Below, piece after piece: positions 33,822 through 41,656 of a stretch of 64,000 nucleotides of DNA. Made by a program: the position numbers and the translations under genes. Source of the DNA: Ferruginibacter sp. GTDB taxonomy: Bacteria; Bacteroidota; Bacteroidia; Chitinophagales; Chitinophagaceae. The stretch's first letter is position 1. Every line of letters begins with the position of its first letter. The stretch is taken from positions 391,947-455,946 of the forward strand of contig JAGOAX010000003.1 of the NCBI GenBank assembly GCA_017983695.1, in the 5' to 3' direction. The notes under the pieces are model-generated. The model saw nothing but the letters and a program-made list of their open reading frames with translations, did no database searches and was not told the DNA's origin.

Positions 33822-34838
33822 TTGAAACTACCTGTTAAAAATATTGACCTTGAGAAAAGAATTTTTGCTGCTTCAGATGAAAATTTTACGGAGCTGGCAC
33901 TGGAATTATTCCGGTTTCAATACCAGCATAATATAATTTACCGTCAATATTGCGATACTCTAAATGTTAAGGCAGATGAGGTTGACCTAATTGAACAAAT
34001 CCCTTTTCTACCCATCCAGTTTTTTAAATCGCACCAGATTAAATCAACAGATTTTGAAGCCCGGGCAGTTTTTGAAAGCAGTGGCACTACCACAAGTACA
34101 AACAGTAAGCATTTTGTAAAAGATCCGGTACTTTATAAAAAAAGCTTCGTAACTGCGTTTGAAAAATTTTACGGTACCCCAAAAAATAAATGCATCCTTG
34201 GCCTCTTACCGTCTTATTTAGAAAGAAATAATTCTTCCCTGGTATTTATGGTTGATGAATTGATAAGAAAAAGTGACAATCGCCTGAGCGGATTTTATTT
34301 GAATGATTACGATAAACTGCATCGTACCATTTTACACAACGAAATTTTAAAGCAACCTACAATTTTAGTTGGCGTTACCTATGCCCTGCTCGATTTTGCA
34401 ACTAAATACCCCATGCAGTTACGCCACACTATAATAATGGAAACTGGTGGAATGAAAGGCCGGCGTGAAGAAATGACAAGGCAGCAGGTACATAAGGAAT
34501 TACAAAATAATCTTGGTGTGGCACTTGTACATTCCGAGTATGGGATGACAGAATTATTATCACAGGCCTATTCTAAAGGCGATGGCATTTTTCATTGCCC
34601 GCCATGGATGAAAATTTTAATAAGGGAAGAAGATGACCCGTTTTCAATAATACTGCCTGATATGGTAAAAGCTAAACCGGTTACCGGTGCAATTAATATT
34701 ATTGATTTGGCAAACCTATATAGTTGCAGCTTTATTGCAAGTGAAGATGCAGGCCGTTTATTCAGCAATAACAGCTTTGAAGTATTAGGCAGAATGGATA
34801 ACACCGACATAAGAGGTTGCAGTTTAATGACTATCTAA
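33822..34838 (+). CDS. LuxE/PaaK-family acyl-protein synthetase
   Basis: A 338-aa adenylate-forming enzyme with FESSGTTTSTNSKH (ATP-binding P-loop-like motif), the LVHSEYGMTELLSQ core and GRMDNTDIRGC. LuxE homologues activate a fatty acid and transfer it to a carrier or Cys. The start is inferred as TTG 33822, because the codon before it is an in-frame TAA and no ATG occurs before the conserved region. The divergent lipoprotein starts 35 bp away. LuxC/LuxD partners are absent, so bioluminescence is not implied. Confidence 0.8.
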   Translation: MKLPVKNIDLEKRIFAASDENFTELALELFRFQYQHNIIYRQYCDTLNVKADEVDLIEQIPFLPIQFFKSHQIKSTDFEARAVFESSGTTTSTNSKHFVKDPVLYKKSFVTAFEKFYGTPKNKCILGLLPSYLERNNSSLVFMVDELIRKSDNRLSGFYLNDYDKLHRTILHNEILKQPTILVGVTYALLDFATKYPMQLRHTIIMETGGMKGRREEMTRQQVHKELQNNLGVALVHSEYGMTELLSQAYSKGDGIFHCPPWMKILIREEDDPFSIILPDMVKAKPVTGAINIIDLANLYSCSFIASEDAGRLFSNNSFEVLGRMDNTDIRGCSLMTI

Positions 34839-34915
34839 TAATAAAGGTTATTCACATTTTTTATTTTTGGTGCAAAAAATCATTTTATTGATGCATTTTT
34901 TAAATTCAATCTCCC

Positions 34916-34923
34916 TATCTTTG
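34916..34923 (+). promoter_or_regulatory. Predicted -7 box for tRNA-Lys (TATCTTTG)
   Basis: It matches TAnnTTTG and lies 22 bp before the tRNA 5' end. No good -33 element. Confidence 0.5.
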
Positions 34924-34944
34924 CACTCCAAAAATAAAAAAGTT

Positions 34945-35017
34945 GAATTGGTAGCTCAGTTGGTAGAGCAATACACTTTTAATGTATGGGCCCTGGGTTC
35001 GAGTCCCAGCCAGTTCA
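34945..35017 (+). tRNA. tRNA-Lys (anticodon TTT)
   Basis: A 73-nt cloverleaf: acceptor GAATTGG with CCAGTTC, D-arm GCTC/GAGC, anticodon stem ATACA/TGTAT with loop CTTTTAA, and T-arm CTGGG-TTCGAGT-CCCAG. The 3' CCA is not encoded. Confidence 0.98.
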
Positions 35018-35018
35018 C

Positions 35019-35046
35019 AAAGCCTCCTGTTGGAGGCTTTTTTATT
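35019..35046 (+). terminator. Terminator after tRNA-Lys
   Basis: A 9-bp stem (AAAGCCTCC and its complement, loop TGTT) followed by T-rich sequence, directly after the tRNA. Confidence 0.9.
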
Positions 35047-35080
35047 TTTTAAAATAATATGTTCAGCCAGATAATCATTC

Positions 35081-35088
35081 TATTTTTG
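35081..35088 (+). promoter_or_regulatory. Predicted -7 box for the SDR gene (TATTTTTG)
   Basis: It matches TAnnTTTG and predicts a leader of about 8 nt before the ATG. No good -33. Confidence 0.4.
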
Positions 35089-35102
35089 TTAATAATATTT
35101 AT

Positions 35103-35912
35103 ATGAGCGATTTTTTCAAAAATAAAGTAGTCGCCATTACCGGGGGAAGTAATGGAATTGGCAAAGCACTGGTTGATGCCCTTATTTCAATGGGTGCAAA
35201 AGTTGCTACCTGTAGCCGCAACCAGGATAAGCTTTACGATCTGCAGGTAAGGCATTCTGGTATGCCCTTACATACCGTTGTTACTGATGTAAGCAATTTA
35301 AACGATTGCAAAAATTTTATCACCTCCACCATAAATACTTTTGGAGGTATTGATATATTAATAAACAACGCCGGCATATCAATGAGGGCATTAATAAAAG
35401 ATGCCGAAATAGATGTGTTGAAAAAAGTAATGGATATTAATTATTACGGTACTGTATATTGTACCAAACTGGCGCTTAACTCAATAATAGAAAGAAAAGG
35501 GACTATTGTTGGAATATCTTCGATTGCCGGTTACCGGGGCTTACCTGGCCGCAGTGGTTACTCGGCAAGTAAATTTGCCGTTAACGGCTGGCTGGAAGCT
35601 GTAAGAACTGAATTAATGCATGATGGCGTTAATGTAATGTGGGTTTGCCCTGGTTTTACCAGTTCAAATATTAGGAATGTGGCACTGAACAGCAAAGGAC
35701 AATCGCAGGGAGAAAGCCCGATGGATGAGGGTAAGATGATGAGCTCTGAAGCATGTGCTGCACATATTTTGAGAGCTATTGAAAAACGTAAACGTACATT
35801 AGTACTTACATTTACAGGAAAAAGAACGGTTTTTATGAATAAATTTTTCCCGGGCTGGGCCGATAAGCTTGCCCATAAATTCTTTTTTAAAAATGGAGAA
35901 CTGATACGTTAA
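35103..35912 (+). CDS. SDR-family oxidoreductase
   Basis: A classical short-chain dehydrogenase of 269 aa with the complete set: cofactor loop TGGSNGIG (14-21), NNAG, Ser in SSIAG and YSASK. The C-terminus is basic and extended (KFFFKNGELIR). The likely substrate is a ketone or alcohol, and the family is very broad. Contrast with the SDR at 10795, which lacks the catalytic pair. Confidence 0.9.
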   Translation: MSDFFKNKVVAITGGSNGIGKALVDALISMGAKVATCSRNQDKLYDLQVRHSGMPLHTVVTDVSNLNDCKNFITSTINTFGGIDILINNAGISMRALIKDAEIDVLKKVMDINYYGTVYCTKLALNSIIERKGTIVGISSIAGYRGLPGRSGYSASKFAVNGWLEAVRTELMHDGVNVMWVCPGFTSSNIRNVALNSKGQSQGESPMDEGKMMSSEACAAHILRAIEKRKRTLVLTFTGKRTVFMNKFFPGWADKLAHKFFFKNGELIR

Positions 35913-35997
35913 CCGGTTAATTCGTAAAGCCTGTTAATACATTAGTTAATAAACAAATCAACCAATAAACAACAAATTAACCGATTAACAATTACAA

Positions 35998-36825
35998 ATG
36001 CCTTTACTTACCCTTACATCCGATATTGGCCACCAGGATTTTTTGGTTGGTGCAGTAAAAGGGCAATTATTACAGGCAAATACCGATTTTAATATTGTTG
36101 ATATAACACATCACCTCTCTCCGTTTAATTATCCCCAGGCGGCTTATGTATGCAGGAATGCCATAAAAAACTTTCCACCAGGCACTTTTCATTTAGTATT
36201 AGTAAACCTGTTTGATGAAAAACCGGAACATATGCTGCTGGCTGAACATAATGGCCATTTTATTGCCTGTGCCGATAATGGCTTGCTTACTATGATACTG
36301 GAAGAGGTACCGCAAAAAGTAGTGGCACTAACACTGGAAAAAACACAGCAGAAAAATACCCTGTATTGCACTACAATTTTTGCTAAAGCATTTAACCAGT
36401 TAGTTAGCGGTAAAACAATTGAAGAAATTGGCGATATTTCAGTTTCGATGCAGGTGAAAAATCCGTTAAAACCCATGCTGGGCAATAACTGGATAGAAGG
36501 CCAGATCATTTTTATAGATAATTTTGAAAACGTTATTGTAAATATTCACAAAGAAGAATTTGAAGAACAGCGTAGAGGCCGCAGTTTTAAAATTATGTTT
36601 AAAAGAGATGAGGTGATTGATAAAGTAAGTGAATCTTACGCCGATGTTACTGAAGGCGAAAAATTGGCACTGTTTAACTCGGCAGGTTATCTTGAAATTG
36701 CCATTAATAAAGGTAATGCCGCAGGATTGTTGGGCTTACAGGGATTTTCAGAAAAACAACAGCAACAAAATCAATATATCAACAGCAGGATGTTTTATCA
36801 AACAGTAAGAGTTTACTTTGAATAG
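35998..36825 (+). CDS. SAM hydrolase / SAM-dependent halogenase family (DUF62)
   Basis: A 275-aa protein with the opening LTLTSDIGHQDFLVGAVKG, DITHHLSPFN and ADNGLLT, typical of the fluorinase/SAM hydroxide adenosyltransferase family. The family VVDPGVG motif is replaced by LVNLFDEK, as in divergent Bacteroidota members. It most likely hydrolyses S-adenosylmethionine to adenosine and methionine. It is a single gene. Confidence 0.85.
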   Translation: MPLLTLTSDIGHQDFLVGAVKGQLLQANTDFNIVDITHHLSPFNYPQAAYVCRNAIKNFPPGTFHLVLVNLFDEKPEHMLLAEHNGHFIACADNGLLTMILEEVPQKVVALTLEKTQQKNTLYCTTIFAKAFNQLVSGKTIEEIGDISVSMQVKNPLKPMLGNNWIEGQIIFIDNFENVIVNIHKEEFEEQRRGRSFKIMFKRDEVIDKVSESYADVTEGEKLALFNSAGYLEIAINKGNAAGLLGLQGFSEKQQQQNQYINSRMFYQTVRVYFE

Positions 36826-36872
36826 CCTGATGCCTGTTAAAAAAATCTAAACCATATTTATTACCACCAGAG

Positions 36873-37460
36873 GTGGATTTCGATTTGACTTTTTTACGAA
36901 ACATACCAACTACAGAAACTGATAAAGAACTGGTTGCTGCTTTTAAAAAAAGCGGCGAAATCAATTATTTAAGTACTTTATACCAACGGTATATGGACCT
37001 TGCATTTGGTATTTGCCTTAAATACTTTAAGGATGCAGAACGAAGTAAGGATGCTGTGATGGAAATTTTTGAAGAGCTGAATTCCAAACTTCGTCAACAC
37101 GAAGTGGAGAATTTTAAAGGCTGGCTGCATGTTTTGGCACGAAATTATTGCTTAATGCAGTTGAGAAGCCCCCGTAATGTTAAAACCACAGAATTTAGTG
37201 CCAACTTTATGCAATCGGAAGAAAATACGCATCTGAATGGCGAGGCATTGGAAAAGGAAAACAATTTTATTAAATTAGAACAATGTTTACAAACATTACC
37301 CGATGAGCAGAAAGATACAGTACGGTTATTTTACCTTGAGAATAAATGCTATAACGAAATAGCCGCAATTACAGGGTACGATTGGAATAAAGTGAGAAGT
37401 TATATACAGAACGGAAGGAGAAATTTGAAATTGTGTATGGAGAGTAAAGGAAACTTATAA
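36873..37460 (+). CDS. ECF-type RNA polymerase sigma factor
   Basis: A 195-aa sigma-70 protein. Region 2 lies around YQRYMDLAFGICLKYFKDAERSKDAVMEIF, and region 4 ends with YNEIAAITGYDWNKVRSYIQNGRRNL. It starts with GTG 36873, the best available start (none with ATG upstream). A 24-bp gap separates it from the anti-sigma-like gene, so the pair is probably co-transcribed. Confidence 0.9.
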   Translation: MDFDLTFLRNIPTTETDKELVAAFKKSGEINYLSTLYQRYMDLAFGICLKYFKDAERSKDAVMEIFEELNSKLRQHEVENFKGWLHVLARNYCLMQLRSPRNVKTTEFSANFMQSEENTHLNGEALEKENNFIKLEQCLQTLPDEQKDTVRLFYLENKCYNEIAAITGYDWNKVRSYIQNGRRNLKLCMESKGNL

Positions 37461-37484
37461 TTAAGTTTTAAAGTTAAAATTTTA

Positions 37485-38858
37485 ATGTTCGAAAAAGAAA
37501 ACCATATTAATTACACTGCAGAAGATATACAGCAATATCTTTCCGGCAAGCTTACGCCTTTGCAGATGAATGCAATGGAAAAAGCTGCATTGACTGATCC
37601 CTTTTTGGCTGAGGCCATTGAAGGTTACGAAAGCATGCAACAGGAGGACTGGAAAAAACAACTGGCTGAATTAAAAGAAGGATTTAGCCAACAAAAAAAT
37701 ACTACCGCCAAAGTAATTGCATTACCAAGGAAAACCAATTGGTTTAAATATGCTGCAGCGGTTTTATTAATTGGTGGAACAGCAACGATTTCTTACTGGC
37801 TTATAAATAAAAAAGAGGACCAGCAGCAAATTGCACAAACTGTAAAAACAACTAGTGCATCAGATTCAATACAACCTGCTGCTACAAATAAAGAAGTGAT
37901 TGCAGACAGTCAAAAAGCAAATACCACTGGAGTAACAGTACCTGTTGATAATAATTTTGCAACCATTGATAAAAATGCAGATGCTGTAACAGAAAAAATA
38001 AAACCAGACAGTAATTTTATTTATAAACCTGCTGTTCAGACCCCGGCTGAATTTGCAAAATTAAATGACGGAAAAATAAGGGAAGATGTTGTTGTTAATC
38101 AACAAACCACTTCGGCAGCTAATGCAGCTACACCACCTGCTACTTCAAATACTGTTAAAGAAGGATTTTATAATAAAACAGCAACCCGGCAGGAAGAACT
38201 TAAAAAAACTGATGCCGTTGAAATGAGGGAAAAAGCCGGCAGTAAAGATGAACAGCAACTTAACCGTAATTTTATTGCACAGGTTGTTGGTCCTGATAAT
38301 ACGCCCCTGCCCTTTGCCAACATCAGCATTAAAAGTGAAAATTTTGGAGCCTACGCCGATGTGCAGGGTAATTTCAGATTGGTATCTCCCGACTCCTTAC
38401 TTACTGTAGAAATAAGATCTGCCGGTTATCAGCCAAAATCATACACCTTAAAAAGTGATGTAGCACAAAACAAAATTGTATTGGCAGAAGATAACCTGGC
38501 ATTTAAACAAAAAACTGTTGTAAGCGGTAGTACTGCTGCAAGAAGTGTTGTTTCCAGAAGGGCAACTTTGTTGAAAGATTCAGTTATAAATGTGGAGCCT
38601 GCCGATGGCTGGGACAATTACAATACTTACGTTGATAATAATATTGAAATACCCGACGATATTTTAACCAAAAATATTCACGGCCAGGTAGAACTTTCTT
38701 TTGATGTAAAATCAAATGGCAGCATAACCAACATAAAAGTAGATAAATCCCTATGCAACAATTGCGACGAAGTGGCCAAACGCCTTATTGAACAGGGGCC
38801 GCAATGGAAAGTTAAAAAAGGAAGAAAAGGCAGGGGCAAAATAACCGTACAATTCTGA
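37485..38858 (+). CDS. Anti-sigma-like protein fused to CarboxypepD_reg and TonB C-terminal domains
   Basis: A 457-aa protein. Residues 1-70 look like a short cytosolic anti-sigma segment (EDIQQYLSGKLTPLQMNAME, without a zinc motif). One membrane helix follows (86-108), then a low-complexity linker (110-260), a carboxypeptidase-regulatory-like domain (264-335) and a TonB C-terminal domain (about 397-457, QVELSFDVKSNGSITNIKV). The TonB domain in the periplasm normally contacts outer-membrane receptors. The order suggests direct control of the ECF factor by an envelope signal, which is an inference. Confidence 0.8.
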   Translation: MFEKENHINYTAEDIQQYLSGKLTPLQMNAMEKAALTDPFLAEAIEGYESMQQEDWKKQLAELKEGFSQQKNTTAKVIALPRKTNWFKYAAAVLLIGGTATISYWLINKKEDQQQIAQTVKTTSASDSIQPAATNKEVIADSQKANTTGVTVPVDNNFATIDKNADAVTEKIKPDSNFIYKPAVQTPAEFAKLNDGKIREDVVVNQQTTSAANAATPPATSNTVKEGFYNKTATRQEELKKTDAVEMREKAGSKDEQQLNRNFIAQVVGPDNTPLPFANISIKSENFGAYADVQGNFRLVSPDSLLTVEIRSAGYQPKSYTLKSDVAQNKIVLAEDNLAFKQKTVVSGSTAARSVVSRRATLLKDSVINVEPADGWDNYNTYVDNNIEIPDDILTKNIHGQVELSFDVKSNGSITNIKVDKSLCNNCDEVAKRLIEQGPQWKVKKGRKGRGKITVQF

Positions 38859-38935
38859 TAATTGTTACCGGTTAAATATTTTTCCATCAAGTTTATACAA
38901 ATTCATTTACTACATTACAGCCTAAAATTTTATTT

Positions 38936-39766
38936 ATGAAAAAAATGATGCTTGCATTAGCTGCATGTTGTTTTTATACACTTGCCGGTATTGCACAGGT
39001 TAAAATGCCAGCCCCTTCACCTACACAAACCATTAAACAGGATTTTGGTATGGGAGCTATTGAATTAACTTACTCAAGGCCAAATGCCAAAGGCCGTAAA
39101 GTTTTCGGCGACCTTGTGCCTTACAATAAATTATGGCGTACAGGTGCCAACAGTGCCACCAAAATTGTTTTTAATGATGCTGTAGAATTAGGAGGGAAAA
39201 AAGTTGATACCGGAACCTATGTGTTATATACGATTCCCGGAGTGGACAGCTGGGAAATTATTCTTAATAAAGGATTAAACAACTGGGGCATTGATGGATA
39301 TAAAGAAAGCGAAGATGTTATCCGCTTTAGAGTTGAACCGAAAAAATCAAAAAACCACATCGAAACATTTACTATTGAGTTTGGCAATATCCAACCGGAA
39401 AGCTGCGAATTATCTATTAAATGGGCAAAAACAACTGTATCAATACCGGTAACAACAAATATTAAAGACCGTGTAAGAGCACAAATTGAAAAAGCCATGC
39501 AAACAGATAAAAAACCGTACTGGCAGGCTGCACAATTTTATAATGAATACGATAATAACCAGGCAAAGGCTTTAGAAAACTGTACTAAAGCAATTGAAGG
39601 AAATACTAAAGCCTTCTGGATGTATTTATACAAAGCTAAAATTCAAAAAGAAATGGGTGATAAAGCCGGGGCAAAAGCAAGCGCAAAAAAATCACTTGAA
39701 CTGGCTAAGGAAGCTAAAAATGATGATTATGTAAAAATGAATGAAGAGCTTTTGAAAAAATTATAA
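38936..39766 (+). CDS. DUF2911 protein with C-terminal TPR-like region, exported
   Basis: A signal peptide (residues 1-20, cleavage near GIA/Q) is followed by DUF2911 (about 30-180: IELTYSRPNAKGRKVFGDLVPYNKLWRTGAN). The C-terminal 100 residues look like TPR helices (FWMYLYKAKIQKEMGDKAGAKA). The family is widespread in Bacteroidota and of unknown function. It is a single gene ending at a shared terminator. Confidence 0.85.
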   Translation: MKKMMLALAACCFYTLAGIAQVKMPAPSPTQTIKQDFGMGAIELTYSRPNAKGRKVFGDLVPYNKLWRTGANSATKIVFNDAVELGGKKVDTGTYVLYTIPGVDSWEIILNKGLNNWGIDGYKESEDVIRFRVEPKKSKNHIETFTIEFGNIQPESCELSIKWAKTTVSIPVTTNIKDRVRAQIEKAMQTDKKPYWQAAQFYNEYDNNQAKALENCTKAIEGNTKAFWMYLYKAKIQKEMGDKAGAKASAKKSLELAKEAKNDDYVKMNEELLKKL

Positions 39767-39790
39767 AGTGTGAGTATTAAGTTATATGTA

Positions 39791-39821
39791 AAAGGCGCTG
39801 TAGGTTACAGCGCCTTTTCTT
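39791..39821. terminator. Bidirectional terminator between DUF2911 and symporter genes
   Basis: An 11-bp stem (AAAGGCGCTGT and its complement) with T-rich tracts on both strands. It overlaps the symporter stop codon. Confidence 0.9.
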
Positions 39822-41430
39822 TTACAAAAGGGTGTATTAAGCAACTTAGTACAAATACCAGTACAGCACCAATTACATTCAGCCATAAAAAAGAAATCAC
39901 GTCCAGTTTATAAATAACAATTACAAGCAGTTCAGATATTACTGCAGCATAAAATACCGCATTGCCTTTTACAAACTTTAACCAGAAGGCAACAAGAAAA
40001 ACGCCGAGGATAACCCCATAAAACAGTGAGCCGATAATATTTACAGCTTCAATTAAACTGTTGCCGATATTATAAGCAAACATGGAAATGATAATAGAGA
40101 ATACACCCCAGCCTAAAGTGTACCACTGCGAAATTTTATACTCTTCAATTTCAGTTCCTTTTTTTACAAAGAATTTTTTATGAAAATCTATCACCGAACA
40201 TGCAGCCAGGGAATTAAGTGCTGCCGCTATACTTCCCCAGGCGGCTAAAAAAATGATGGCAAAAATTAACCCTATCAATCCTACCGGTAAATTCTCTTTT
40301 ACAAACCATAGAAAAATATAATTGGTATCATTTGGTTTTTGATCGGGCAGTGCCCTCTCCATTACACCTTTAAATGTTTTACGTATTCCATTGGCTGCCG
40401 CCATATCTTTTTTTGCAAAAGCTGTTGCATATTGATCTTCCAGCAGTATCAGCGAATCTCTTTTTACAGTTTGCTTTGCCTGCTGCAGGGTTGTATTATC
40501 AAAATATACAGGCCCTTTGTTGTATTGATAAAAAGAAAAGATCAGTATCCCGATTAATAAAATAAAAAACTGCATGGGCACTTTTACCAAACCATTAATC
40601 AATAACCCTTTCCTGCTTTCGGTTATGTTTTTTGCCGTTAAATACCTGCCCACCTGGCTGTGGTCAGTACCAAAGTAACTGAGTGCTAAAAAGAATCCAC
40701 CAATTAAACCGCTCCAGATATTATACTTGTCTTTCCAGTCAAAACCATCTTTATTAAAGCCTGTGGTAATAATATTCATCTTACCATTTTGCCCACCCAC
40801 TTTTAATGCATCTGTAAAACCCACAGCATCGGGCAATAATTTTACAGCTAAATATCCTGTTATAAATAACGCTACAAACACAATTATCATTTGCAGCTTT
40901 TGGGTATGTGCTACAGCTTTTGCGCCCCCACTAATAGTATAAATGATCAATAAGCCACCCATAACTAAATTGGTATAATAAATATTCCAACCCATTAACG
41001 AACTTAATACCAGCGATGGCGCAAAAATGGAAACCCCGGTACTTAACCCTCTCGACAACAAAAATAAAGCTGAAGTAAAAGTTCTTGTCTTTACATCAAA
41101 GCGATGCTCTAAAAATTCATATGCTGTAAAAACTTTTAGTTTACTAAAAACCGGCACAAAAAAAATGCTGATAACGATCATTGCCAATGGCAAACCAAAA
41201 TAGTATTGTACAAACCGCATTCCATCGCTGTAAGCCTGGCCGGGCCCTGTTAAAAAAGTTATGGCACTGGCCTGCGTACCCATTATACTTAATAGTACCA
41301 GGTACCATGGTAAACTCCGGTTACTGAGGAAATAACCTTCTAAATTTTTTGTTGTACGGCTTTTATAAATACCATAAACAATAATGGAGGTTAATGTAAT
41401 AATCAATATAGCCCAATCAATCCTGTTCAT
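39805..41430 (-). CDS. Sodium:solute symporter (SSS family)
   Basis: A 541-aa inner-membrane protein with about 13 membrane segments. The SSS pattern includes YFLSNRSLPWYLVLLSIMGTQAS near the N-terminus and GTDHSQVGRYLTAKN in the middle. The substrate is unknown. An unusual hydrophilic insert lies near 320-380. The start ATG overlaps the stop of a 34-residue membrane peptide (ATGA), so it is translationally coupled to that peptide. Confidence 0.9.
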   Translation of the reverse strand: MNRIDWAILIITLTSIIVYGIYKSRTTKNLEGYFLSNRSLPWYLVLLSIMGTQASAITFLTGPGQAYSDGMRFVQYYFGLPLAMIVISIFFVPVFSKLKVFTAYEFLEHRFDVKTRTFTSALFLLSRGLSTGVSIFAPSLVLSSLMGWNIYYTNLVMGGLLIIYTISGGAKAVAHTQKLQMIIVFVALFITGYLAVKLLPDAVGFTDALKVGGQNGKMNIITTGFNKDGFDWKDKYNIWSGLIGGFFLALSYFGTDHSQVGRYLTAKNITESRKGLLINGLVKVPMQFFILLIGILIFSFYQYNKGPVYFDNTTLQQAKQTVKRDSLILLEDQYATAFAKKDMAAANGIRKTFKGVMERALPDQKPNDTNYIFLWFVKENLPVGLIGLIFAIIFLAAWGSIAAALNSLAACSVIDFHKKFFVKKGTEIEEYKISQWYTLGWGVFSIIISMFAYNIGNSLIEAVNIIGSLFYGVILGVFLVAFWLKFVKGNAVFYAAVISELLVIVIYKLDVISFLWLNVIGAVLVFVLSCLIHPFVKEKAL

Positions 41431-41531
41431 GAAAAGTACTTAGTAATTAAATAAAAAACAATAACCTGCGCTACTAAAAAAAGCAGTACACCAATATACC
41501 ATTTGCGCCAGTATGATTTTTCGTTTTGCAT
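41427..41531 (-). CDS. Short single-helix membrane peptide coupled to the symporter
   Basis: A 34-residue ORF: ATG at 41531, stop TGA at 41429-41427. It opens MQNEKSYWRKWY and has one strongly hydrophobic stretch (about 13-30) flanked by basic residues. The stop and the symporter start overlap as ATGA, the classical sign of translational coupling. It is too short for automatic calling. It may be a small subunit or regulator of the transporter. Confidence rests on coupling, hydrophobicity and codon use, not on homology. Confidence 0.65.
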   Translation of the reverse strand: MQNEKSYWRKWYIGVLLFLVAQVIVFYLITKYFS

Positions 41532-41656
41532 TTTTGTAACAATCGTTTAAGCTTTGTCAACATCGTTGTGTCATTCACTTGTGCAGTTAATTCTTTATTC
41601 AGCTTTTATCGTAGCGTAATTTGTTGACCAGCTACAGCAGAATTTCAGCACTCAAC

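Noticed and set aside
34867..35052. A 61-codon ORF covering the tRNA-Lys
   Set aside because: It spans a complete tRNA and its terminator; not coding.
35913..35997. A/T-rich ttaac/aacc-type repeats before the SAM hydrolase as a possible origin or CRISPR-like array
   Set aside because: The units are degenerate and too short, with no spacer pattern or nearby cas or replication genes.
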